Assembly (NCBI GenBank): GCA_030998225.1
Contig: JAPYXD010000716.1
Span: forward strand, 2,046,001-2,110,000
Length of the DNA: 64,000 nucleotides
Direction of reading: 5' to 3'
DNA from: Diplolepis rosae
Taxonomy: Eukaryota; Arthropoda; Insecta; Hymenoptera; Diplolepididae
Position 1 is the stretch's first letter; the number at the start of each line of letters is the position of its first letter. The notes below the pieces were generated by a model that saw only the letters and a program-made list of their open reading frames with translations, made no database searches and had not been told where the DNA came from. The translations under genes were made by a program, and so were the position numbers. Shown here piece after piece: positions 21,992 to 34,773 of the stretch.

Positions 21992-23743
21992 ATGAAGAGT
22001 AATATTATGTGTTCACTTTTCGTCTTTTTAGTTATTATTGAAGCTAGGAGTGAGTATATTTAACTGTGAACAGTTTTTATATCATCTGCGTCAAATAGTT
22101 ATTGCAATAAAACAATATTTATTCACAATTCTACTTATTTCACAAACCTGAAATCATGATAACCTTTCTACTTTTGAAAAGTTTTATTTTTTTTAATAGT
22201 ATATTGTGCAACTAGAGATAAAAACTAATTTGCGAGTGTACCACGCGGGTAAAATAATTATTTTTACTACTAGCGGGCCATAAAGTGGACTTTATTGCCC
22301 CGTGCGGGGCAAACAAATCCACTTTCTGACCCGCTAGTAGAAAAAAAATCGTGTGCAACACGGGAAAAACATTTATTTTACTCGTGTGGTTGTTACTCTC
22401 GCTTTGCTCAGGCATTAAACTTCACAGTCGCAAAATAAATTTTTTTTACCTAGTTGCACAATGTACTATTATTGCCCCACATGGGGCAATAAAATCCACT
22501 TTATGACCCGCAAGTAGAAAAAAAATATTTTTATAATAAACCCTTAATATTTATCGATAAATAACAATGATTCGAAGAATAATTGAAAGTTATAGTTACA
22601 GTTATAGCTAATAAATGGTTTTTTAGTACGTGCCTCATCTGTAATAAATGGTAAAATTTTTGGTGGAAAACCAGTAGTACCAAGAACAATGAAATACGTG
22701 GCTTCTTTAAAAATACGTAGAAAGCATTTTTGCGGCGGGTGTTTGATTTCTCAAAAACACATTTTAACAGCAGCTCAATGTATAAACACAATTCTTCTGC
22801 ATGATAGAGAAAATTTTGCTGACACTACAGTTTTGCTTGGAACTACTAGAATTTTAGGATTTGGAATAACACGTAATGTGAAAGATGCAGAAAACCATCC
22901 TAATTATAACCCTCTTGCTCCATTCCAGACAAGTGCGTTTGACATAGGACTGGTCCTGGTAAGGTTATTGCGTTTTCACTAATTAATTAAATTTTTTGCT
23001 TATTAAGAACGATAAAGTATTATTAAGCATTTAAAGTCAGCGACACTTAGAGAACCATTCTTGGTTCAAAATTAAAATTGACCTTACTAAAGTTTTGAAT
23101 AGCTTTATTAACCTATTCGTGTAATTAGTAATAAAACTGAAAATTTAAATAATTATTCCAGCTTAATGAAATCGTTGTTGACACGAATATAGTAAGTCAA
23201 ATTAACTTCTCAAAAGTGAAAGCTAAAATGTTTTTAAGAGCAGAGGTAGTTGGTTGGGGATCTGAAACTATTGTGGGTCCAGATTTGCCATCAAACGCTA
23301 TAAAAATGTCATCTGTTTTGAGAAAAACCAGAATCATCGTTCTACAGAATTTCAAATGCCAAATATATTATAAGAAGTTGATCAATATCACAGAAGAGCA
23401 TATTTGTTCATCGTTGTCTTTAAAGAGTACGGCGACTTGGGTAATTACCTTAATAACTTAAATTAAACTTGAAATTCATTTAAGAAAAAAGGTTTAAAAA
23501 TCCGACTTTATATCTGATTTTTAGGGCGATAATGGCAGTCCTCTAGTTAAGGATAATGAACTGCTTGGAATCACTTCTCGCGTATCAACATCAGTAGAAA
23601 AAAAGTTGCCTCTTCTTTTCATCAAAGTATCTAAGTTTAAAGATTACATTAAACAAGCAATGATGCGCTTAAATGATGATGGAAATGCGAATTTAAATAG
23701 AAGGGAATTGAGTAATCAACTGAATTTTGAAGGAGACAGCTAA
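21992..23743 (+). CDS. SPH-3: secreted inactive S1 serine protease homologue
   Basis: Exons 21992-22049, 22627-22958, 23162-23440 and 23525-23743 have the exact 58/332/279 pattern and encode 295 aa. Residues 1-18 (MKSNIMCSLFVFLVIIEA) are a signal peptide. GKIFGG starts the domain. LTAAQC gives Gln70 for His57, Asp125 is kept in AFDIG, VGWGSE is present, and GDNGSP gives Asn226 for Ser195. The tail (RLNDDGNANLNRRELSNQLN...) has no Cys. Intron 1 carries an AGTATATT MITE. It is the last gene before the 31-bp satellite. It is most similar to SPH-1 and SPH-2 in exon 3 and tail. Confidence 0.87.
22198..22467. mobile_element. AGTATATT-type MITE in SPH-3 intron 1
   Basis: The left end AGTATATTGTGCAACTAG returns inverted as CTAGTTGCACAATGTACT. 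The interior contains paired TAAAGTGGACTTTATTGCCC/GGGGCA and CCCGCTAGTAGAAAAA blocks. Part of the same element lies in intron 1 of SPH-4 (30899-31095). Confidence 0.7.
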
Positions 23744-24073
23744 CACATTTGAATTTTTGTGATATCAAATTAAGGGATAGAAAAATTTTCAACTTTTTCT
23801 AAGATTACTTCTAAAATGAAGAAATTACATCTGAAAAAATAAATTAATTAAAGGATTGAAAAATTAGTTTAATAATAATGTTATATATATATCAAAATTT
23901 TCTTTAAAAATTACATAACTTTTTGTAATAAATTCAAAACTTTTTGTAACTATTGCAGAAAGTTGTGTAATTTTTAAAACAAAATTCAGAATATAAATAT
24001 AGAACTTTGTTCAGTAGCTTAGTCGAATATTTTCTAAAATTCAATTTATTTCATGAATACCCGAGTCGATCTA
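23744..24073. other. AT-rich DNA between SPH-3 and the satellite
   Basis: Contains the SPH-3 3' region with a likely poly-A signal AATAAA at 23838-23843. Nothing else recognised. Confidence 0.45.
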
Positions 24074-27000
24074 TTCATTCTCTATTGATTCTCTTGGTAC
24101 GCTTTTCATTCTCTATTGATTTTCTTGGTACGCGTTTCATTCTCTATTGATTCTCTTGGTACGCGTTTCATTCTCTATTGATTCTCTTGCTGCACGTTTC
24201 ATTCTTCATTGATTCTCTTGGTACGCGTTTCATTCTCTATTGATTCTCTTGGTACGCATTTCATTCTCTATTGATTCTCTTGGTACGCGTTTCATTCTCT
24301 ATTGATTCTGTTGTTACGCGTTTCATTCTCTATTGATTCTCTTGGTACGCGTTTCATTCTCTATTGATTCTCTTGGTACGCGTTTCATTCTCTGATGATT
24401 CTCTTGGAACGCGTTTCATTCTCTATTGATTCTCTTGGTACGCGTTTCATTCTGTATTGATTCTTTTGGTACGTGTTTCATTCTCTATTGATTCTCTTGG
24501 TGCACGTTTCATTCTTCATTGATTCTCTTGGTACGCGTTTCATTCTCTGATGATTCTCTTGGAACGCGTTTCATTCTCTATTGATTCTCTTGGTACGCGT
24601 TTCATTCTCTGATGATTCTCTTGGAACGCGTTTCATTCTCTATTGATTCTCTTGGTACGCGTTTCACTCTCTATTGATTCTCTTGGAACGCGTTTCATTC
24701 TCTATTGATTCTCTTGGTACGCGTTTCATTCTCCATTCATTCTCTTGGTACGCGTTTCATTCTCGATTGATTCTCTTGGAACGCGTTTCATTCTCTATTG
24801 ATTCTATTGGTAAGCGTTTTATTCTCTATTGATTCTCTTGGTACGCGTTTCATTCTCTATTGATTCTCTTGGTACGCGTTTCATTATCTATTGATTCTCT
24901 TGGTACGCGTTTCATTCTCGATTGATTCTCTTGGTACGCGTTTCACTCTCTATTGATTCTCTTGGTACGCGTTGCATTCTCCATTGATTCTCTTGGTACG
25001 CGTTTCATTCTCTATTTATTCTCTTGGAACGCGTTTCATTCTCTATTGATTCTCTTGGTACGCGTTTCATTCTCTGATGATTCTCTTGGTGCACGTTTAA
25101 TTCACTATTGAATTTCTTAGTGCACGTTTCATTCTCTATTGATTGTCTTGGTGCATGTTTCATTCTCTATTGATTCTCTTGGTGCAGGTTTCATTCTCCA
25201 TTGATTCTCTTGTTACGCGTTTCATTCTCTATTGATTCTCTTGGTACGCGTTTCATTCTCTATTGATTCTCTTGTTACGCGTTTCATTCTTCATTGATTC
25301 TCTTGGTACGCGTTTCATTCTCTATTGATTCTCTTGGTGCACGTTTCATTCTCTATGGAATTTCTTAGTGCACGTTTCATTCTCTATTGATTGTCTTGGT
25401 GCATGTTTCATTCTCCATTGATTCTCTTTGTACGCGTTTCATTCTTTATTGATTCTCTAGGAACGCGTTTCATTCTCTATTGATTCTTCTGGAACGCGTT
25501 TCATTCTCTGATGATTTTCTCGGTACGCGTTTCATTCTCTGATGATTCTCTTGGAACGCGTTTCATTCTCTATTGATTCTCTTGTTACGCGTTTCATTCT
25601 TCATTGATTCTCTTGGTACGCGTTTCATTCTCTATTGATTCTCTTGGTACGCGTTTCATTCTCTATTGATTTTCTTGGTACGCGTTTCATTCTCTATTGA
25701 TTCTCTTGGAACGCGTTTCATTCTCTATTGATTCTCTTGGTGCACGTTTCATTCTTCATTGATTCTCTTGGTACCCGTTTCATTCTCTATTGATTAACTT
25801 GTTACGCGTTTCATTCTTCATTGATTCTCTTGGTACGAGTTTCATTCTCTATTGATTCTCTTGGTACGCGTTTCATTCTGTATTGATTCTTTTGGTACGT
25901 GTTTCATTCTCTATTGATTCTCTTGGTGCATGTTTCATTCTCTATTGATTCTCTTGGTGCATGTTTCATTCTCTATTGATTCTCTTGTTACGCGTTTCAT
26001 TCTCTATTGATTCTCTTGGTACGCGTTTCATTCTCTATTGATTCTGTTGTTACGCGTTTCATTCTCTATTAATTCTTTTGGTACGTGTTTCATTCTCTAT
26101 TGATTCTCTTGGTGCATGTTTCATTCTCTATTGATTCTCTTGGTACGCGTTTCATTCTCTATTGATTCTCTTGGAACGCGTTTTATTCTCTATTGATTCC
26201 CTTGGTACGCGTTTCATTCTCGATTGATTCTCTTGGAACGCGTTTCATTCTCTATTGATTCTCTTGGTACGCGTTTCATTCTCTGATGATTCTCTTGGAA
26301 CGCGTTTCATTCTCTATTGATTCTCTTGGTACGCGTTTCATTCTCTATTGATTCTCTTGGTACGCGTTTCATTCTCTATTGATTCTCTTGGTACGCGTTT
26401 CATTCTTCATTGATTCTCTTGGTACGCGTTTCATTCTCTATTGATTCTCTTGTTACGCGTTTCATTCTTCATTGATTCTCTTGGTACGCGTTTCATCCTC
26501 TATTGATTCTCTTGGTACGCGTTTCATTCTCGATTGATTCTCTTGGAACGCGTTTCATTCTCTATTGATTCTCTTGGTACGCGTTTCATTCTCTGATGAT
26601 TCTCTTGGAACGCGTTTCATTCTCTATTGATTCTCTTGGTACGCGTTTCATTCTCTATTGATTCTCTTGGTACGCGTTTCATTCTCTATTGATTCTCTTG
26701 GTACGCGTTTCATTCTTCATTGATTCTCTTGGTACGCGTTTCATTCTCTATTGATTCTCTTGGTACGCGTTTCACTCTCTATTGATTCTCTTGGAACGCG
26801 TTTCATTCTCTATTGATTCTCTTGGTACGCGTTTCATTCTGTATTGATTCTCTTGGTACGCGTTTCATTCTCTATTGATTTTCTTGGTACGCGTTTCATT
26901 CTCTATTGATTCTCTTGGTACGCGTTTCATTCTCGATTGATTCTCTTGGTACGCGTTTCACTCTCTATTGATTCTCTTGGTACGCGTTGCATTCTCCATT

Positions 27001-30000
27001 GATTCTCTTGGTACGCGTTTCATTCTCTATTTATTCTCTTGGAACGCGTTTCATTCTCTATTGATTCTCTTGGTACGCGTTTCATTCTCTGATGATTCTC
27101 TTGGTGCACGTTTAATTCACTATTGAATTTCTTAGTGCACGTTTCATTCTCTATTGATTGTCTTGGTGCATGTTTCATTCTCTATTGATTCTCTTGGTGC
27201 ATGTTTCATTCTCTATTGATTCTCTTGTTACGCGTTTCATTCTTCATTGATTCTCTTGGTACGCGTTTCATTCTTTATTGATTCCCTTGGTGCACGTTTC
27301 ATTCTCTATGGAATTTCTTAGTGCACGTTTCATTCTCTATTGATTGTCTTGGTGCATGTTTCATTCTCCATTGATTCTCTTTGTACGCGTTTCATTCTTT
27401 ATTGATTCTCTAGGAACGCGTTTCATTCTCTATTGATTCTTCTGGAACGCGTTTCATTCTCTGATGATTTTCTCGGTACGCGTTTCATTCTCTGATGATT
27501 CTCTTGGAACGCGTTTCATTCTCTATTGATTCTCTTGTTACGCGTTTCATTCTTCATTGATTCTCTTGGTACGCGTTTCATTCTCTATTGATTCTCTTGG
27601 TACGCGTTTCATTCTCTATTGATTTTCTTGGTACGCGTTTCATTCTCTATTGATTCTCTTGGAACGCGTTTCATTCTCTATTGATTCTCTTGGTGCACGT
27701 TTCATTCTTCATTGATTCTCTTGGTACCCGTTTCATTCTCTATTGATTAACTTGTTACGCGTTTCATTCTTCATTGATTCTCTTGGTACGAGTTTCATTC
27801 TCTATTGATTCTCTTGGTACGCGTTTCATTCTGTATTGATTCTTTTGGTACGTGTTTCATTCTCTATTGATTCTCTTGGTGCATGTTTCATTCTCTATTG
27901 ATTCTCTTGGTGCATGTTTCATTCTCTATTGATTCTCTTGTTACGCGTTTCATTCTCTATTGATTCTCTTGGTACGCGTTTCATTCTCTATTGATTCTCT
28001 TGGTACGCGTTTCATTCTCGATTGATTCTCTTGGTACGCGTTTCACTCTCTATTGATTCTCTTGGAACGCGTTTCATTCTCTATTGATTCTCTTGGTACG
28101 CGTTTCATTCTGTATTGATTCTCTTGGTACGCGTTTCATTCTGTATTGATTTTCTTGGTACGCGTTTCATTCTCTATTGATTCTCTTGGAACGCGTTTCA
28201 TTCTCTATTGATTCTCTTGGTGCACGTTTCATTCTTCATTGATTCTCTTGGTACGCGTTTCATTCTCTATTGATTCTGTTGTTACGCGTTTCATTCTCTA
28301 TTAATTCTTTTGGTACGTGTTTCATTCTCTATTGATTCTCTTGGTGCATGTTTCATTCTCTATTGATTCTCTTGGTACGCGTTTCATTCTCTATTGATTC
28401 TCTTGGAACGCGTTTCATTCTCTATTGATTCTCTTGGTACGCGTTTCATTCTCTATTGATTCTCTTGGTACGCGTTTCATTCTCTATTGATTCTCTTGGT
28501 ACGCGTTTCATTCTGTATTGATTCTCTTGGTACGCGTTTCATTCTGTATTGATTTTCTTGGTACGCGTTTCATTCTCTATTGATTCTCTTGGAACGCGTT
28601 TCATTCTCTATTGATTCTCTTGGTGCACGTTTCATTCTTCATTGATTCTCTTGGTACGCGTTTCATTCTCTATTGATTCTGTTGTTACGCGTTTCATTCT
28701 CTATTAATTCTTTTGGTACGTGTTTCATTCTCTATTGATTCTCTTGGTGCATGTTTCATTCTCTATTGATTCTCTTGGTACGCGTTTCATTCTCGATTGA
28801 TTCTCTTGGAACGCGTTTCATTCTCTATTGATTCTCTTGGTACGCGTTTCATTCTCTGATGATTCTCTTGGAACGCGTTTCATTCTCTATTGATTCTCTT
28901 GGTACGCGTTTCATTCTCTATTGATTCTCTTGGTACGCGTTTCATTCTCTATTGATTCTCTTGGTACGCGTTTCATTCTTCATTGATTCTCTTGGTACGC
29001 GTTTCATTCTCTATTGATTCTCTTGTTACGCGTTTCATTCTTCATTGATTCTCTTGGAACGCGTTTCATTCTCTATTGATTCTCTTGGTACGCGTTTCAT
29101 TCTCTATTGATTCTCTTGGTACGCGTTTCATTCTCTATTGATTCTCTTGGTACGCGTTTCATTCTCTATTGATTCTCTTGGTACGCGTTTCATTCTCGAT
29201 TGATTCTCTTGGTACGCGTTTCACTCTCTATTGATTCTCTTGGTACGCGTTTCATTCTCCATTGATTCTCTTGGTACGCGTTTCATTCTCTATTTATTCT
29301 CTTGGAACGCGTTTCATTCTCTATTGATTCTCTTGGTACGCGTTTCATTCTCTGATGATTCTCTTGGTGCACGTTTAATTCACTATTGAATTTCTTAGTG
29401 CACGTTTCATTCTCTATTGATTGTCTTGGTGCATGTTTCATTCTCTATTGATTCTCTTGGTGCATGTTTCATCCTCTATTGATTCTCTTGGTGCACGTTT
29501 AATTCTCTATTGAATGTCTTAGTGCATGTTTCATTCTCTATTGATTCTCTTGGTACGCGTTTCATTCTGTATTGATTCTCTTGGTACGCGTTTCATTCTG
29601 TATTGATTTTCTTGGTACGCGTTTCATTCTCTATTGATTCTCTTGGAACGCGTTTCATTCTCTATTGATTCTCTTGGTGCACGTTTCATTCTTCATTGAT
29701 TCTCTTGGTACGCGTTTCATTCTCTATTGATTCTGTTGTTACGCGTTTCATTCTCTATTAATTCTTTTGGTACGTGTTTCATTCTCTATTGATTCTCTTG
29801 GTGCATGTTTCATTCTCTATTGATTCTCTTGGTACGCGTTTCATTCTCTATTGATTCTCTTGGAACGCGTTTTATTCTCTATTGATTCCCTTGGTACGCG
29901 TTTCATTCTCGATTGATTCTCTTGGAACGCGTTTCATTCTCTATTGATTCTCTTGGTACGCGTTTCATTCTCTGATGATTCTCTTGGAACGCGTTTCATT

Positions 30001-30270
30001 CTCTATTGATTCTCTTGGTACGCGTTTCATTCTCTATTGATTCTCTTGGTACGCGTTTCATTCTCTATTGATTCTCTTGGTACGCGTTTCATTCTTCATT
30101 GATTCTCTTGGTACGCGTTTTATTCTCTATTGATTCTCTTGTTACGCGTTTCATTCTTCATTGATTCTCTTGGTACGCGTTTCATCCTCTATTGATTCTC
30201 TTGGTGCACGTTTAATTCTCTATTGAATGTCTTAGTGCGCGTTTTATTCTCTATTGATTCTCTTAATACT
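24074..30270. repeat. 31-bp satellite array, about 200 copies, with higher-order repeats
   Basis: The unit reads TTTCATTCTCTATTGATTCT followed by CTTGGTACGCG (31 bp), repeated for about 6.2 kb. Variants differ mainly in the last eight bases (TACGCG, AACGCG, TGCACG, TGCATG) and in TCTATTG, TGATG or TTCATTG. A rare marker monomer containing TTTAATTCACTATTGAA starts at 25096, 27111 and 29374. These spacings are 2015 and 2263 bp, exactly 65 and 73 units, and the flanking monomer order is also repeated. So the array grew by copying blocks of about 2 kb with loss or gain of whole monomers. As 31 is not a multiple of 3, all frames are broken and it is non-coding. There are no unique spacers, so it is not a CRISPR array. 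Confidence 0.95.
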
Positions 30271-30797
30271 CTCTTGATTCTCTTTTGCTTCTTGTGCTGC
30301 TCTCTTGATTCTTTTTATACTGCATAGAATATTTTTACAAATTTTTTATTTGATCACACTTTTTTTATTAAAATAACTTTTTTAATTAATTGAAATATTA
30401 TAAATTCATGCAATAGTAACAATCATTTTTATATTTGTTAAATTAAAGTATATGAATTTGAAATTATTAAAACCTTAAGGCTTTGCTGAAAAGCGATATA
30501 ACAAGGTCTTTCTGTGAAATCAATAGAGTATCAATAGTTCGATTCGGGTAATATTCATCGAATTTATAATTATCCTATAAAATTCATAAAACTGTTAAAT
30601 AAAGTGACGTGCTTATTTAACTTTTATTCAAGATTTTTTATTATTCTTCATTTTTATTACTGTCAACAATTTTATCGCACATTTGATATATGAAGTCTTA
30701 CTACGAAGGACATATTTAAAAAGCAAACGGACAATACAAGTCTCTTTAAAACTGAAATCAGTTTCCACTTGTAGTGATCATTAAGAAATCGTCGAAA
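30271..30797. other. AT-rich DNA between the satellite and SPH-4
   Basis: Degenerate satellite-like TTGATTCTCTT units fade out by about 30315. After that there is AT-rich DNA that should contain the SPH-4 promoter. No other feature seen. Confidence 0.45.
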
Positions 30798-32330
30798 ATG
30801 AAGATAACCATTTCATGTTTACTGTTAACTTTCCTTATCGTTTCAGAAGCTATGGGTAAGTTTCGTAGACACGAAAGAAAATTAACTAAAGTGAATATAG
30901 TATATTGTGCAACTAGGGGAAAAAATGTATTTTGCGAATATGATGTTTGATACCCTAGCAAAGCGTGGGTAACAACCACACGGGTAAAATGAATATTTTT
31001 CCAGTGTCATACACCATTTTTTTCTACAAGGCGGTCAGAAAATGTATCCCCCCCGTCAATAAAATCCACTTTATGACTCGCTAGTAGAAAAAATTAATAA
31101 AGATTTCAAGCAGTTTGCTTCTGTGAAATTTGAGTATTAATTTTCTTATCTTTAATCTTTTAGACGATTAATAATTTTAAGCTGGGAGGAGACTAGTATT
31201 TTTTAAATCATAGCTTATTTCTTATCAAAATATTCAAAATCTTTTTCCGCTCAACAGTTATTCTTATATAAAAAGGAATATTTTATTGTTCTAACTGATT
31301 AATTATTGTACTATATTTTGGATTTTTCAAGCATCAAGCTCATCTTTACTAGAAGATAAAATTATCAATGGAGTGCCATCAGTACCAAGAACGATGAGGT
31401 TTATGGCTTCTTTAAGAATAAATGACAAGCATTTTTGCGGTGGGTGCTTGATTTCTAAAGCACACGTTTTAACAGCAGGTCAGTGTGTACATGTTATGAA
31501 TTTTGAGAGTGGGGGATATTTTATGAACAGTACTGTTTTGCTTGGAACTACAAGAATATTTGGAATTGGAGTGACACGTAATGTGAAAGATGCAGAATAT
31601 CATCCTAATTTTAGTCCTTCCAACCCAACAGTAACTTGTAGTTTTGATATAGGAGTTGTCTTGGTAAGTCTTATCAATAGATAAAAGCAATTAACTGCCT
31701 AATTACATTTTAAAATAATTGTTTTAGCTTGATAAAATTATTCTAGAGACGGATCTAGTAACTGAAATTGCCTATTCAGATTTGAAATGTGGAAATAATA
31801 TGATAGCTCAAATAATTGGGTGGGGTTCTGAAAAATTTGTGCAGCCAAATATTCCCTTGAATGCTGTGAATATGTCTCTTGTCTTGAAAAAAATGACTGT
31901 CAAAATTATAAGCTACACAGTATGTAAGCATTTCTATAAAAATCTAGTATTTGACAAAGAAATAATAGCTTGTGGAGATGGATTCCATGAGACTGCAACT
32001 TCTAAGGTATGTGACTTTATTAATTTTACTAAGCTTAAAATATTTTTTAAAAAATATTTCGAAAAATGAGTTATCTATCAAATTTTATAGGGAGACGTTG
32101 GCAATCCTCTTATTAAGAATAATAAACTTCTTGGAATTACTATACAAGTATCAACATCAGCACCTTTACTGATACCTACTCTCATCATCAAAGTGAACAT
32201 GTTGAAAAATTACATTAAAGAAGCGCAGACTCGCCTAATTAAAAATCAAAGAAGGAATCCAGATGAATGTGATGTTGAACAGTGTCTAGAAGACAAAATT
32301 AAACGTTGGAAGACTGATAATCCCCATTAG
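30798..32330 (+). CDS. SPH-4: secreted inactive S1 serine protease homologue with basic tail
   Basis: Exons 30798-30855, 31332-31663, 31728-32006 and 32091-32330 encode 302 aa. The signal peptide is MKITISCLLLTFLIVSEA. DKIING opens the domain. LTAGQC gives Gln70 for His57, SFDIG keeps Asp125, IGWGSE follows, and GDVGNP gives Val226 for Ser195. The C terminus is longer than in SPH-1 to SPH-3 and is charged, with two Cys (DECDVEQC) and DKIKRW. It is the first gene right of the satellite and the first with this tail. Intron 1 has a partial copy of the MITE in SPH-3 intron 1. A poly-A signal AATAAAGCATT lies at 32406, a 3' motif shared with SPH-5 and SPH-6. Confidence 0.88.
30899..31095. mobile_element. 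Truncated AGTATATT-type MITE in SPH-4 intron 1
   Basis: Starts AGTATATTGTGCAACTAG as at 22198 and shares the ACACGGGTAAAAT and CGCTAGTAGAAAAA blocks, but the right inverted end is absent. Confidence 0.6.
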
Positions 32331-32405
32331 GTTTTTGTAAAATTGTAGAAAATATTTATAAAGTCGAATATAGAGCTTTGAATGTGTCACGGTTATATTT
32401 TAAAC

Positions 32406-32411
32406 AATAAA
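32406..32411 (+). promoter_or_regulatory. Poly-A signal of SPH-4
   Basis: AATAAA in the context CAATAAAGCATTTCTATCTA, 76 nt after the stop. Almost the same context follows SPH-5 and SPH-6. Confidence 0.65.
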
Positions 32412-32719
32412 GCATTTCTATCTAAAAGGCTGGTTACTTTATCTTAAATTCTTCAGTAATTTTCCGAACAAAATAGTTAACGGTATTGTAATTTTGTTTG
32501 TTTAACAATTGTGTGTTATTTTCTGGAACAGAAACTATTATTAAATTTATTAGAATTATGTCCCTATGAAAAAACAAATATCATTTATTTCATTGAATTA
32601 TTGGTAATGTAATTGCAAAATTTATACTTTTTATTTGGTTTTTAAAGTTTAGGTATATTTTATTTTGACGAAATTTTTTTAAATATGTTAATAACTTCCT
32701 AGTATTCTCAAGTGTTGTA

Positions 32720-32970
32720 CTAGGGTGTTCGATATTGACGTGATATTTCTATGGGAGGTCGCCATTAATAACAAACGGTTATCATTGTTGACAAGTTTCA
32801 TCCTTCAAACCTCTTCTGCCAAAATTATAAGCCAAATCCATTCATTAGTTTACAAGTTACAGTTACTCGTTGTATCGAGCTAGAAGCAGCGTACATTGAG
32901 AAAAAAAACCGATTTTTGCCAAAATAATTAATTCTTCTTTATTTTATCACGTCAATATCAAACACCCTAG
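32720..32970. mobile_element. 251-bp Tc1/mariner-type MITE
   Basis: The ends are CTAGGGTGTTCGATATTGAC and the inverse GTCAATATCAAACACCCTAG, about 26 bp in all, with TA on both sides. The interior has no frame. Confidence 0.8.
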
Positions 32971-33354
32971 TAGATTAATTTCATTTTCAATTATTTCATT
33001 TACTTTATTCTTTTATTTAATAATGTATATGCATATCTACATATATAATTCATTCAAGTATATATTATATTCAAACACGTAAATCTCTAAATATGATTGT
33101 TTACTTTTACGTAGAAAAAAATTTTAACGTATAAATAATGATACACTAAGATTATATAAGTGATAATAATGTTAGACTAATATGGATAATACTTATAGTT
33201 AGCTTAGTATTATCTGAAACTATGATTACGCAAAAAAAAAACAGGTAGAACACATAAAAAAAGCAAGTAATTTCAAAATGTTTAAAAATTAGTCAATATG
33301 TAAATTTTGAATTTGTACCTTAGCACCGCCTTCATACTTGAAACTGATACTGAG
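32971..33354. other. AT-rich intergenic DNA, nothing recognised
   Basis: No gene or repeat structure could be supported. Confidence 0.4.
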
Positions 33355-33640
33355 GTACTAGATCCTTTGTAAAGTCTCGGGCCTGACAACCAGATGGCAT
33401 CACAAATATAAAATCTTTATCATTCTTGTGATGTGCCAATCTTAAAAATACTCAATCCGAAGTTTCATTACAATCTTGATTTTGTAAACAATGGAAAAAA
33501 ACAAATTTCGTTTCCTCATTAAACATTATTATTTGAGAGGCAAAACGGCTTAAAAGCTAAAGCAAAGCTTGATAAGTATTATGGTGCATCCGCTTCATTG
33601 AATACAACAGTCGAAAGGTAGCTGCAAGAGTTTATTGCTA
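33355..33640 (+). pseudogene. Mariner 5' fragment (transposase N terminus)
   Basis: The end TACTAGATCCTTTGTAAAGT, followed by CTCGGGCCT, resembles the left end of the mariner at 58264-59590. A frame follows reading MEKNKFRFLIKHYYLRGKTA and then a stop. This is the N terminus of the same transposase family (compare KRFRFLVKHCYLRGKTAKEA at about 59500). The rest of the element is gone. Confidence 0.65.
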
Positions 33641-34773
33641 TATATTTCAACAGCCTTCTCAAATTTTTTTAAAAAGATACATGTCATATTATGCCTGGTA
33701 CAAGCATTTCGCCGAGGCGCCTCGAGTGTGCATTTGTCGTGCGGCGGGAAAGATGCAAGTCGCAATTTCCATCTGAAACAAACAACCCAAAAAAAATTTT
33801 ATTCTTCAATTGTATAGCTTCTAGTTAAAGCAAGAAAATTCAACAAAAAGTGAAAAATTCAACAATTTTTCACAAATTGAAAAAAAAAATTCACTAGATT
33901 GTTTTAAAAGTGGGTTAATCTTAACTTTCTTAAGGTATTTTAGGTTTAATTAATTTAATCCCGAATACAATACATTTTGTCTCGTTTCGATAGGACGTTT
34001 AGTTTTTCCCCTATCTTTCCCGCCAATTAGGAAAAATCGTAAAAATGAAAAACCGAGAAATCGCGCGTCAAAGTTTTCATATATAAAAAATCGTAATTTT
34101 CTTAAACTTTCCGCATTAATATGCTAATCAGCGATTTCTGGTCCATAGAGTTGCTCTTCAGACTCTTCAAAAAACTGGTTTTTTGAATTCAAGATGTTCA
34201 CGTGCCGAATGACAAATCAAAACTGAAATTAAGGACGTTCTTTTGAAAATCACTTTTCTTTAGATTTCTTTCAAACTTCGTAAATAAGTACTTTTTATCA
34301 TGATCTACAAAGCGGTAAAAAGATTAGCATCAAGACCGGTACTTAAAATCGAGAAATTAAGCTCTAAAGTTGAATCTCTTGACACGTGTTAGATAGGCGT
34401 AGTTCAGTTTCGCGATACCTTTCTTTACATTAAAAGCAAAATTTTCTTTAGATTATTTTGGAAAAATAGTATATTATACTAGAAATTATAAGGAATCGTA
34501 TGCCATCATAAAAAATACGTGTACCGGCACTACTTTTGAAGATATACGTTGTTGAAACTCGCAGTTGCACAAATTCTTAGCCGGCTTGCTGAAGCAAAGA
34601 TGGTGACTTGGCAACACCGCATCAACAGCGCGCGCGTACGCTTACATTTGACATTGCTTCCAGAGCTTTGTTTTTACGAGCAGCTGATTTTTATGAAATA
34701 AAAAATCCATTTTTGTTGCGAAATTTATTAGACATCTTATTAGTATTTACGAACTGTCAATAAACTCATAATA
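33641..34773. other. Intergenic DNA, no gene recognised
   Basis: AT-rich with scattered GC-richer patches. The sequence AGTATATTATACTAG at about 34468 resembles AGTATATT MITE ends, but I could not pair it. Confidence 0.4.

Noticed and set aside
24074..30270. CRISPR-like array
   Set aside because: The units are head-to-tail without unique spacers, the host is eukaryotic and variants form nested blocks, so it is a satellite.
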